A stretch of DNA of 5,600 bases. Source: Xanthobacteraceae bacterium. GTDB taxonomy: Bacteria; Pseudomonadota; Alphaproteobacteria; Rhizobiales; Xanthobacteraceae. The position numbers and the translations under genes are program-made. The notes beneath the pieces were generated by a model. It was not told the DNA's origin. It ran no database searches and saw only the letters and a program-made list of their open reading frames with translations. Numbering within the stretch: the stretch's first letter is position 1; each line of letters begins with the position of its first letter. Shown one piece after another: positions 1-5,367 of this stretch. Location: assembly GCA_030036975.1 (NCBI GenBank), contig JASHSE010000213.1, forward strand, positions 1 through 5,600, given 5' to 3'.

Positions 1-257
1 GCGCTCTGGCTGCCAAACTGACGAACCCAAACGACAAGCGCGCGCTCGAATTGATGGCAGCCGGTTGGGCGAGGCGGGCCGCCGAACGGCTGCGCAAAAT
101 GGAAACCGACGCGGCCGCGTCGCTCGCGCCGCTTGGGCCGCCGCCGCGGGCGTTGTGCAACAGAGCTGTGGAAACGGCGCGACGGCCAGCCGGCAATGTC
201 GATGACGAATTAACCGCCGCGCAGCGGCGGCATCACCAACTGGTCGCTTCGGCATGA
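1..257 (+). CDS. C-terminal part of a small hypothetical protein (5' end outside the window)
   Basis: The reading frame is open from base 3 to a TGA at 255-257, and its start lies upstream of the window. The first visible part, with KLTNPNDKRALELMAAGW followed by ARRAAERLRK, resembles a family of short alphaproteobacterial proteins in which a 'cysteine, alanine-rich, D/N-P, LELMA-x-W' helical segment is followed by a charged helix. These proteins have no known function. After about residue 35 of the visible part the sequence becomes Ala/Pro/Arg rich and looks like a low-complexity tail. The last 48 bases overlap the 3' end of the convergent RNase T2 gene. Family membership is from recognition only. 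An alternative is that the tail is a frameshifted extension of a protein that normally ends soon after the charged helix. Confidence 0.5.
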   Translation, partial: ALAAKLTNPNDKRALELMAAGWARRAAERLRKMETDAAASLAPLGPPPRALCNRAVETARRPAGNVDDELTAAQRRHHQLVASA

Positions 258-896
258 GCGCCGGGCGACGTCCGGGCAGTCGCGGAACTGCATTTGTTTG
301 GACAGGCACAGACGAACCTCGCTCAAGCGCTTTCTCGAGCACGCGACGGCAACACCATCGGGTGTCAGCCCGGGATTGGCCTTGACGAAGGCGTCGGCCA
401 CCGCGTTTGGCGTAACTTCGAGCGGTTGCGCGAGGTCGCGATATTGCGGGGGAATTTTTACGGCGGCGCGTGCCTTGCGCACCGTGTCGAAATAGGCCCG
501 GGGCGACAGCCCCGAACAGGTGCCGTGTTTGTCCCATTCGTTGAAGACGAGGTGCGGCGCCGGCATCAGATCCAGCATCGAAGCAACCAGGCGATGATCG
601 ATCCTTGGCGCCGGCACCTGGCAATTCTCGGGAAAACCTTTTTCGTATTGCGGCCAAAGCCCATGGACCACGAACGCATAGGGCCGGGTGCCGCATTGCG
701 TCCCGACCGAGCGGCCGGCATGGCGCTCCGCCGCGTCGGCACAAAAGGACGGCGACCATGAGAGCGACAGGACATAGAAGTCGAACCGCCCCGGCGTGCC
801 ATGTGGAGTATCCTGTGCTGATGCCGGTCCCGCCAAAGCGGCGAGACAGAGCACGACGATTGCTGCAATCGAGGACGTTGCTGACGATCTGGGCAT
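210..896 (-). CDS. Ribonuclease T2 family protein, exported (RNase I-like)
   Basis: This 228-residue protein is a T2-type endoribonuclease, a family that cleaves single-stranded RNA through a 2',3'-cyclic phosphate with little base specificity. Residues 1-27 form a signal peptide (hydrophobic IAAIVVLCLAAL, then ASA before Gln28), so it should act in the periplasm. Both catalytic segments are intact: CAS I is VVHGLWPQ with His78, and CAS II is NEWDKHGTC with Glu120, Lys123 and His124. Eight cysteines in the mature part (52, 68, 92, 127, 186, 197, 207, 215) suggest disulfides. The C-terminal block with CSRKRLSEVRLC is typical of bacterial members. The ATG lies one base after the stop codon of the Sel1-repeat gene, with only a weak purine-rich GAAGAAA upstream, so translational coupling is likely. 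Periplasmic RNA scavenging is inferred from the family. The active site is complete, so activity is expected. Confidence 0.95.
   Translation of the reverse strand: MPRSSATSSIAAIVVLCLAALAGPASAQDTPHGTPGRFDFYVLSLSWSPSFCADAAERHAGRSVGTQCGTRPYAFVVHGLWPQYEKGFPENCQVPAPRIDHRLVASMLDLMPAPHLVFNEWDKHGTCSGLSPRAYFDTVRKARAAVKIPPQYRDLAQPLEVTPNAVADAFVKANPGLTPDGVAVACSRKRLSEVRLCLSKQMQFRDCPDVARRSCRSDQLVMPPLRGG
214..230 (-). terminator. Small hairpin at the end of the RNase T2 gene, possible weak terminator
   Basis: A perfect 7-bp stem (CCGCCGC / GCGGCGG) with a 3-base loop sits in the last codons of the RNase T2 gene. On the minus strand it is followed by TTAATT, which contains the stop codon. There is no long T-tract, so it is at best a weak intrinsic terminator. 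It may simply reflect G/C-rich codons. Confidence 0.2.
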
Positions 897-897
897 G

Positions 898-2028
898 TTA
901 TTTCTTCGCCGCCTCGGCCGGAGCTACCGCATTCGCGGGCACTGGGGCCTGTTGCTGCGCCGCGGTCTTAGCGGCGATCGCCCGTTTGATAAAGGCGACC
1001 CAGGGCTGGGCGCGCTTTTCGGCAGTGGCCCGGGCGGTGGCGTCGAGTTTGCTGACGAAAACGTCGAGGCCGATGTCGGTCTCGCCGGCGGCCTTGGCGA
1101 TCATGTGCCATTTCGCCGCTTCGATCGGGTCGGCCTTGGCGCCCACGCCGTTGGCGAGGATGAGCGCGAGGCGGTCCTGCGCGATCGGGTTGCCCTTGAG
1201 CGCGGCCTTGCGGAACAGCTCGGCCGCGAGCTCTTGATTGCGCTCGACGCCGTCGCCGTTGAACAGCGCGATGCCGTATTCGACCTCGGCGTCGGTCTGG
1301 TCGCCGAGCGCGGCGAGCGCGAACAGGTGCACCGCCTCCTTCATGTCGCGCGGCACGCCGCGGCCGTCCTTGTAGAGCGTGCCGAGCGCATATTGCGCCT
1401 GCGGATTGCCGGCGTCGGCCGCTTGCCGGAGGAGGTCGGCGGCGCGGGCAAAATCGCGCGGAAACAATTCGCCCTCGATGTAGAGCAGCGCGAGATCGTA
1501 GGCGGCGATCGCGTGGCCGAGCTTGGCCGCGGCGGCAAGCCACTTGGCGCCCGCCTGGCGGTCGCGCGGGCCGGCGCGGCCTTGGAGTGCGAACATCGCC
1601 AGCGCGAACATGGCGTTGTCATCGCCGCGAGCCGCCGCGAGCCGGTACCATTCGGCCGCCTTCTGGTCGTCCTGCGGCACGCCGAGCCCGTTGGCATAAA
1701 GTTCGCCAAGGAGCGTCATCGATTTCGGATCGTTCTTGTCGGTGGCGTGCTGGGTGGCGAGCGCAAACGCCGTGAGATAGTAGCCGCGCTGGAACGCGCC
1801 GAAGGCGAGATCGGGCTCGGGACCTTTTTGTTGCGCGGGCGGCGCCGCCTGCGCTTGCGCCGGCGCGGCGGCAGCGGCCGGGGCGGGTTTTCTCGCCGGC
1901 GCGGGCGTATGCTTGACTGCCACATGGCGCGCGCGCGCCGGCGGCTCTTGGGCGTTGGCGGCGGCCGCGAGGCCGAGGGTCAGGACCACAATTCCGCTCA
2001 TTCCCGCGAAAGCGGGAATCCAGCGCAT
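898..2028 (-). CDS. Exported Sel1-like repeat (SLR/TPR-family) protein
   Basis: With the ATG at 2028 the protein has 376 residues. Residues 1-26 form a signal peptide: Arg2, a hydrophobic core GIVVLTLGLAAAA, then ANA before Gln27. Residues 28-70 are a low-complexity Ala/Pro/Gln linker. About six Sel1-type helical repeats follow at roughly 100-135, 136-171, 172-207, 208-244, 245-279 and 280-315, each close to 36 residues. The clearest carry LGELYANGLGVPQD, LGTLYKDGRGVPRD and YGIALFNGDGV. The tail (352-376) is Ala/Gln/Pro rich. Sel1 repeats are protein-interaction scaffolds, so a periplasmic adaptor role is inferred; no enzyme domain is visible. The start is uncertain. The ATG at 2001 (367 residues) leaves a signal peptide with no positive charge. 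A GTG at 2163 would overlap the upstream gene by 73 bases and bury the signal peptide. Both shorter starts fall inside a dispersed palindromic repeat. Confidence 0.88.
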   Translation of the reverse strand: MRWIPAFAGMSGIVVLTLGLAAAANAQEPPARARHVAVKHTPAPARKPAPAAAAAPAQAQAAPPAQQKGPEPDLAFGAFQRGYYLTAFALATQHATDKNDPKSMTLLGELYANGLGVPQDDQKAAEWYRLAAARGDDNAMFALAMFALQGRAGPRDRQAGAKWLAAAAKLGHAIAAYDLALLYIEGELFPRDFARAADLLRQAADAGNPQAQYALGTLYKDGRGVPRDMKEAVHLFALAALGDQTDAEVEYGIALFNGDGVERNQELAAELFRKAALKGNPIAQDRLALILANGVGAKADPIEAAKWHMIAKAAGETDIGLDVFVSKLDATARATAEKRAQPWVAFIKRAIAAKTAAQQQAPVPANAVAPAEAAKK

Positions 2029-2060
2029 AAAAGAGCTGGGTCCCCGCTTTCGCAGGGACG
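2000..2060. repeat. Dispersed palindromic repeat ('CCCGCGAAAGCGGG' type) over the Sel1-gene start
   Basis: Two similar arms in inverted orientation, about 2000-2023 and 2036-2059, flank a 12-base spacer. Each arm is itself a hairpin: 2001-2018 is a perfect 7-bp stem (TTCCCGC / GCGGGAA) with a GAAA loop, and 2040-2059 has GTCCC/GGGAC and GC/GC paired with one C-A mismatch and a TTTC loop. This matches a repeat found in many copies in alphaproteobacterial genomes, whose minus-strand translation typically reads RWIPAFAGM, as it does here. It spans the likely start codons of the Sel1-repeat gene. Confidence 0.85.
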
Positions 2061-2090
2061 AGCGGAAGGTGACAGCGGGCGCGAGCGGTA

Positions 2091-2735
2091 TCAGCCAGCC
2101 GCCAGGCTCGTGGCAGCCGCCGCCAAAATCCGGCCCGCTCCGCCTTGCTCGCTCCATATCCACTCACCAAGCGCGACGAAATCGGCGCCGGCTGCGGCCA
2201 GTGGCCGAATCTGATCGGCACTGGCGGCGTAGCCGATGCAGGGCGATTGGAAAAGCTCTGCCCACCAGGCGACCCGCTCCTCTATAGCCGCAAACGGCAG
2301 ATTTTTGCCGCCGCGATGTTCGCCGCCGCGGCCGCCGCCGCCGCGCCATTCGGGTTCCCCGAACATGACGTAGTCGGCCTCTGTTTCGCCGGCGAGCATG
2401 GCATCATGACGACTGCGCAAGCCGCCGGCACCGGCAATGCGGTCTGGCTTCAGCGCCGGCAGGGCCGCGCGGAGCGCTTCGATGCCGGTCAAATGGGCGC
2501 CGTCGGCCCCGGCGCGGGCGACGAGTTCCGGCTGGCCCTCGACCAGGAGCGCAATGTCGCGGCGCTGTACCACGGCCGCCACGCTCTTGATGCGGTTGAT
2601 CAAGGTGCGCTCGTCGGCGTCGTTAAGCCGCAGCAGCACCGCGGCGATATCGGCCGCGGGGAGGGCGCGTTCCAGCGCCGGCACGAACGCCGCGGGGTCG
2701 GCGAGCAGCGGGGTGAAGAGGTAGAGGCGGGGCAT
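2091..2735 (-). CDS. Thiamine phosphate synthase (ThiE)-family protein with a degenerate active site
   Basis: This 214-residue protein has the length and layout of the ThiE/TenI TIM-barrel family: RLYLFTP at the N-terminus, ARAGADGAHLTG at 73-84, HDAMLAGETEADYVMFGEP at 110-128, and AAGADFVALG at 181-190. ThiE joins the thiazole phosphate and the hydroxymethylpyrimidine diphosphate to make thiamine phosphate. Many residues of the canonical site are changed here. The Gln-x-Arg-x-Lys pyrophosphate motif reads LLRLN (34-38), the Asn-Asp metal motif reads Glu66-Gly67, the Asp of HLGQxD is Glu86, and the Thr-x-Ser/Thr-Lys phosphate loop is replaced by a Gly/Arg-rich stretch (131-143). No other thiamine genes are adjacent. 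It may therefore be a divergent or non-catalytic family member, although automatic annotation would call it thiamine phosphate synthase. GAGGG nine bases before the ATG is a plausible ribosome binding site. Confidence 0.8.
   Translation of the reverse strand: MPRLYLFTPLLADPAAFVPALERALPAADIAAVLLRLNDADERTLINRIKSVAAVVQRRDIALLVEGQPELVARAGADGAHLTGIEALRAALPALKPDRIAGAGGLRSRHDAMLAGETEADYVMFGEPEWRGGGGRGGEHRGGKNLPFAAIEERVAWWAELFQSPCIGYAASADQIRPLAAAGADFVALGEWIWSEQGGAGRILAAAATSLAAG
2307..2345 (-). repeat. GCC-rich low-complexity run encoding a Gly/Arg-rich loop
   Basis: On the plus strand this stretch is dominated by GCC/GCG triplets. It encodes residues 131-143 of the ThiE-family protein (RGGGGRGGEHRGG), at the place where the phosphate-binding loop of canonical ThiE would be. 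It looks like a trinucleotide expansion. Confidence 0.6.
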
Positions 2736-2742
2736 GTATGAT

Positions 2743-2856
2743 TGCCCTCATCCTGAGGTGCGAGCGAAGCGAGCCTCGAAGGATGAGGCCGAGGCGCCGG
2801 GGCCTGCATCCTTCGAGGCTCGGCGCTGCGCGCCGAGCGCCTCAGGATGAGGGGCA
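2743..2856. repeat. Large palindromic intergenic repeat ('CATCCTGAGG / CCTTCGAGG' type)
   Basis: This long inverted repeat fills most of the spacer between the aldolase and the ThiE-family gene. The outer stem is 14 bp, perfect, pairing 2745-2758 with 2840-2853 (CCCTCATCCTGAGG). An inner stem of 13 bp pairs 2773-2785 (GCCTCGAAGGATG) with 2807-2819. One arm also holds its own hairpin, 2818-2838, with a 9-bp perfect stem and a 3-base loop. Repeats with the ends CCCTCATCCTGAGG and CTTCGAGG are widespread between genes in Bradyrhizobium-like genomes. There is no T-tract on either side, so it is not a classical intrinsic terminator. Confidence 0.88.
2745..2749 (-). promoter_or_regulatory. Putative ribosome binding site of the ThiE-family gene, inside the palindrome
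   Basis: The minus strand reads GAGGG followed by nine bases and the ATG at 2735. This is the only good Shine-Dalgarno match near the start. It is also the terminal part of the outer palindrome stem, so pairing of the two arms would hide it. Confidence 0.45.
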
Positions 2857-2867
2857 CTATTATTTCC

Positions 2868-3899
2868 TTACGCCGCCTTGCGTTCGAGGTCGGCTTTCCA
2901 TTGGCCGAGCGTGGCGAGACCGTTCATCATGGCGCGGTGGTTGAAGGCGCGTTGTGCCGCGGCGACGTTCTCAGGCTTGCCCGACCAGACGGTCTGCGGC
3001 GCGTGCTGCAGCGCGCGGCCGTAGGAGAACGACAGCTGCCAGGGCAGGGGGCCCATCCGGTGCATGGCGTCGAGGTGCGCCGTCGCCGCTTCGTCCGACT
3101 GACCGCCGGATAAAAATGCGATGCCTGGCACCGCGGCCGGTACGCTGGCTTTGAGCACGCGCAAGGTTTTCTCCGCCACTTCGTCGACCGACGCGCGCTT
3201 TGCCGATTTCCTGCCCGGCACAACCATGTTGGGCTTGAGCACCATGCCTTCGAGCGCGACGCGGTTCAAAAACAGCGTGTGGAAGACCTCTTTGAGCACC
3301 CACTGGGTGACTTCGGCGCAGCGGTCGATGTCGTGGCCGCCGTCCATCAGCACTTCAGGCTCGACGATCGGCACGATGGTCTCGTCCTGGCAGAGCGCCG
3401 CGTAACGCGCCAGCGCCTGCGCATTGGCGGCGACGGCCGCGTAGCTCGGCATGACGTGACGCTCGCCGATGTCGATCACCGCGCGCCATTTGGCGAACTT
3501 GGCGCCCAGTCCGCGGTACTCGATAAGGCGCTCGCGCAGGCCATCCAAACCTTCGGTGATCACTTCGCCCGGACAGAACGGCAGCGGTTTTGTGCCCTTG
3601 TCGACCTTGATGCCAGGCAGCGAGCCGGCCTTTTCGATGAGCTTGACCAGCGGCGTGCCGTCTTTGGCGTTCTGCCGGATGGTCTCGTCGTAGAGAATGA
3701 CGCCGGCAATGTATTTCGACATCGCCTCGGTGGTGCGAAACAGCATCTCGCGGTAGTCGCGCCGGTTGTCCGGCGTCGACGGCACGCCGATGGCGTCGAA
3801 CCGCTTGCCGATAGTGCCGGTGGATTCGTCGGCCGCCAGGATGCCGCGGCCCGGCGCCGTCATCGCTGCGGCGACTTTGTTGAGTTGCTCAAGATTCAT
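2868..3899 (-). CDS. fba: Class I fructose-bisphosphate aldolase
   Basis: This 343-residue protein is a Schiff-base (metal-independent) aldolase that reversibly cleaves fructose 1,6-bisphosphate into dihydroxyacetone phosphate and glyceraldehyde 3-phosphate in the cytosol. The residues known from the animal/plant-type enzyme are all visible: Asp24 in GILAADES, Lys98 in GIKVDKG, Lys137 in FAKWRAV, Glu180 and Glu182 in VPIVEPEV, the Schiff-base Lys222 in MVLKPNMV, Ser264 with the Gly pair in FLSGGQS, and Arg295 in SFSYGRAL. Length is normal for bacterial members. The ATG at 3899 is supported by AGGAGG five bases upstream. The gene lies 256 bases downstream of pgk in the same direction, so the two glycolytic/gluconeogenic steps may be co-expressed, although a large repeat separates them. 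Confidence 0.97.
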   Translation of the reverse strand: MNLEQLNKVAAAMTAPGRGILAADESTGTIGKRFDAIGVPSTPDNRRDYREMLFRTTEAMSKYIAGVILYDETIRQNAKDGTPLVKLIEKAGSLPGIKVDKGTKPLPFCPGEVITEGLDGLRERLIEYRGLGAKFAKWRAVIDIGERHVMPSYAAVAANAQALARYAALCQDETIVPIVEPEVLMDGGHDIDRCAEVTQWVLKEVFHTLFLNRVALEGMVLKPNMVVPGRKSAKRASVDEVAEKTLRVLKASVPAAVPGIAFLSGGQSDEAATAHLDAMHRMGPLPWQLSFSYGRALQHAPQTVWSGKPENVAAAQRAFNHRAMMNGLATLGQWKADLERKAA

Positions 3900-3904
3900 C
3901 GCGC

Positions 3905-3910
3905 CCTCCT
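3905..3910 (-). promoter_or_regulatory. Strong ribosome binding site of the aldolase gene
   Basis: The minus strand carries a perfect AGGAGG five bases before the ATG at 3899. It fixes this start and is the strongest Shine-Dalgarno match noticed upstream of any gene in the window, fitting high expression of a central-metabolism enzyme. Confidence 0.85.
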
Positions 3911-3969
3911 GCGTTGTTTCGGCACGCGTCCGTCAGCGCGGTTGATGCGTGAGCGGCGAGCCGCGTCCG

Positions 3970-4080
3970 TTCTCCCCGGAGGGGAGAAGGACAGGATGAG
4001 GGGGATCGGACGCTGAAATCTTTTTGCATCGTCCGAACCCCCTCACCCCCACTCCCTCTCCCCTCCGGGGAGAGGGAGTG
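3970..4080. repeat. Composite palindromic repeat ('CTCCCC...GGGGAG' type) between pgk and the aldolase gene
   Basis: Two hairpins in inverted orientation bracket a short centre. Bases 3970-3988 form an 8-bp perfect stem (TTCTCCCC / GGGGAGAA) with a 3-base loop. Bases 4050-4080 form a 14-bp perfect stem (CACTCCCTCTCCCC and its complement) with a TCC loop. Between them GATGAGGGGG (3995-4004) is similar to the complement of CCCCCTCACC (4038-4047), and a further 7-bp stem pairs 4006-4012 (TCGGACG) with 4030-4036. This is a widespread type of alphaproteobacterial intergenic repeat. No T-tract follows the strong hairpin in either direction. The rest of the 3900-4155 spacer shows no gene and no clear promoter. 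Confidence 0.88.
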
Positions 4081-4155
4081 ATTGTGCCGGCGAGCACCGC
4101 TTCAGACCACTCCGCTCAGTCGGCATTCCACACACACTTCTACTCCAACTGCGGG

Positions 4156-5367
4156 CTATTCGGGAGTCGTTGACACCATGAGCACCGCGACGCCCGGCAG
4201 CGTCTTGCCTTCGAGCGATTCCAGAAACGCGCCGCCGGCGGTCGAGACATGGGTGAGGCGGCCCGCGACGCCCGCGACATTGAGCGCCGCCACTGTGTCG
4301 CCGCCCCCGGCAAAGCTGATAAGCTTTTTGGCTGCGGTGAGTTCCGCCACCGCTTCGGCAACCGCATTGGTGCCGTCGTCGAATGGCTCAATTTCGAAGG
4401 CGCCGAACGGGCCGTTCCACACCAGCGTCTTGGCACGGGCCAGCACCGAGACGACGTGCTCGACACTGCGCGGACCGATGTCGAGGATCATGTCGGCCGG
4501 ACCGACGGCGTCGACATCGACCACGCGGGTCGGCACGTGCGCGGCGAGTTTTGGCGCCACCACCGCATCGATCGGCAGCACGATCTCGCGTTTGAGCGCC
4601 GCGGCCTTGGCGAGAATGCCGCGCGCCTCCGCAATGAGGTCGTTCTCGGTGAGCGATTTGCCGATCGGCTTGCCCTGCGCGGCGAGGAACGTATTGGCCA
4701 TGCCGCCGCCGATGATCAGCGTCTCGACCTTGCTGAGCAGATGCCCGAGCAATTCGAGCTTGGTGGAAATTTTAGCGCCGCCGACGATCGCCGCGACCGG
4801 ATGCTCGGGCGTCTCGAAGGCTTTGGCGAGCGCGTCGAGCTCCGCCTTCATGGCGCGCCCCGGATAGGCCGGCAGCTTTCCTTCCGTCACGATGCCGGTG
4901 ATGGAAGCGTGGGCGCGGTGCGCGGCCGAAAACGCCTCCTCGACAAAAACATCGCCGAGCGCGGCGAGTTTTTGTGCGAAAGTCTTGTCGTTCTTTTCTT
5001 CCTCACGATGGAAGCGGGTGTTTTCCAGACACAGAATGTCGCCGTTCTGCATCGCCGCGACCGCTTCTTGCGCCTTGTGACCGACGCAATCCTCGGCGAA
5101 CGCCACCGGCCGCTTAACGATGCGGGCGACTTCGGCGGCGACTGGGCGCAGCGAGTCTTTCGGATCCGGCCCTTTCGGCCGGTTGAGATGCGACAAGAGG
5201 ATGACCTTGCCGCCTTTGTCGGCGAGCTCGGTGATGGTTCGTGCCACTTCCTTGATGCGCGTTGAATCAGTGACCTTGCCGTCGGCCATCGGCACGTTGA
5301 GATCGACGCGCATGAGCACGCGCTTGCCCGTCACGTCGGCGTCGTCGAGGCTGCGGAAGAGGTTCAT
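4156..5367 (-). CDS. pgk: Phosphoglycerate kinase
   Basis: This 403-residue cytosolic enzyme transfers the acyl phosphate of 1,3-bisphosphoglycerate to ADP, or the reverse in gluconeogenesis and carbon fixation. The PGK signature LMRVDLNVP is at 18-26 (Arg20, Asp22, Asn24). Substrate-binding basic residues lie in SHLNRPKG (59-66), ENTRFH (115-120) and AAHRAHAS (148-155). The nucleotide-binding side shows GGAKISTK (196-203), GGGMANTF (220-227), VWNGPFGAFE (316-325) and AGGGDTVAAL (353-362), then VSTAGGAFLE near the end. Two small deviations from the usual family sequence are SHLNRP for SHLGRP and VEEAF for VNDAF. The ATG at 5367 gives the normal N-terminus; a TTG at 5418 would add an unrelated 17-residue extension. 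No good Shine-Dalgarno precedes the ATG, but it overlaps the stop of a small upstream ORF as ATGA, which suggests coupled translation. Confidence 0.97.
   Translation of the reverse strand: MNLFRSLDDADVTGKRVLMRVDLNVPMADGKVTDSTRIKEVARTITELADKGGKVILLSHLNRPKGPDPKDSLRPVAAEVARIVKRPVAFAEDCVGHKAQEAVAAMQNGDILCLENTRFHREEEKNDKTFAQKLAALGDVFVEEAFSAAHRAHASITGIVTEGKLPAYPGRAMKAELDALAKAFETPEHPVAAIVGGAKISTKLELLGHLLSKVETLIIGGGMANTFLAAQGKPIGKSLTENDLIAEARGILAKAAALKREIVLPIDAVVAPKLAAHVPTRVVDVDAVGPADMILDIGPRSVEHVVSVLARAKTLVWNGPFGAFEIEPFDDGTNAVAEAVAELTAAKKLISFAGGGDTVAALNVAGVAGRLTHVSTAGGAFLESLEGKTLPGVAVLMVSTTPE

Noticed and set aside
2029..2163. N-terminal extension of the Sel1-repeat protein from a GTG at 2163 or ATG at 2157
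   Set aside because: It would overlap the upstream ThiE-family gene by about 70 bases and place the signal peptide in the interior. The extra residues are translated spacer and repeat sequence.
796..2214. Long plus-strand open frame (472 codons) opposite the Sel1-repeat gene
   Set aside because: It mirrors a well-supported minus-strand gene. Its translation is Arg/Gly/Val-rich with no recognisable domain, and such antisense frames are expected in G+C-rich coding DNA.
3279..4016. Plus-strand open frame opposite the aldolase gene and its upstream repeat
   Set aside because: It is a shadow of the aldolase gene running on into a palindromic repeat; no coherent protein.
2000..4080. CRISPR array or insertion sequence as an explanation of the repeats
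   Set aside because: The repeats are three unrelated palindromes at separate places, without regular spacers, terminal repeats around a transposase, or any cas or transposase gene.
4249..5265. Long plus-strand open frame (338 codons) opposite pgk
   Set aside because: It lies wholly inside pgk, whose motifs are unmistakable. The antisense translation is rich in Arg, Asp and His and has no domain.
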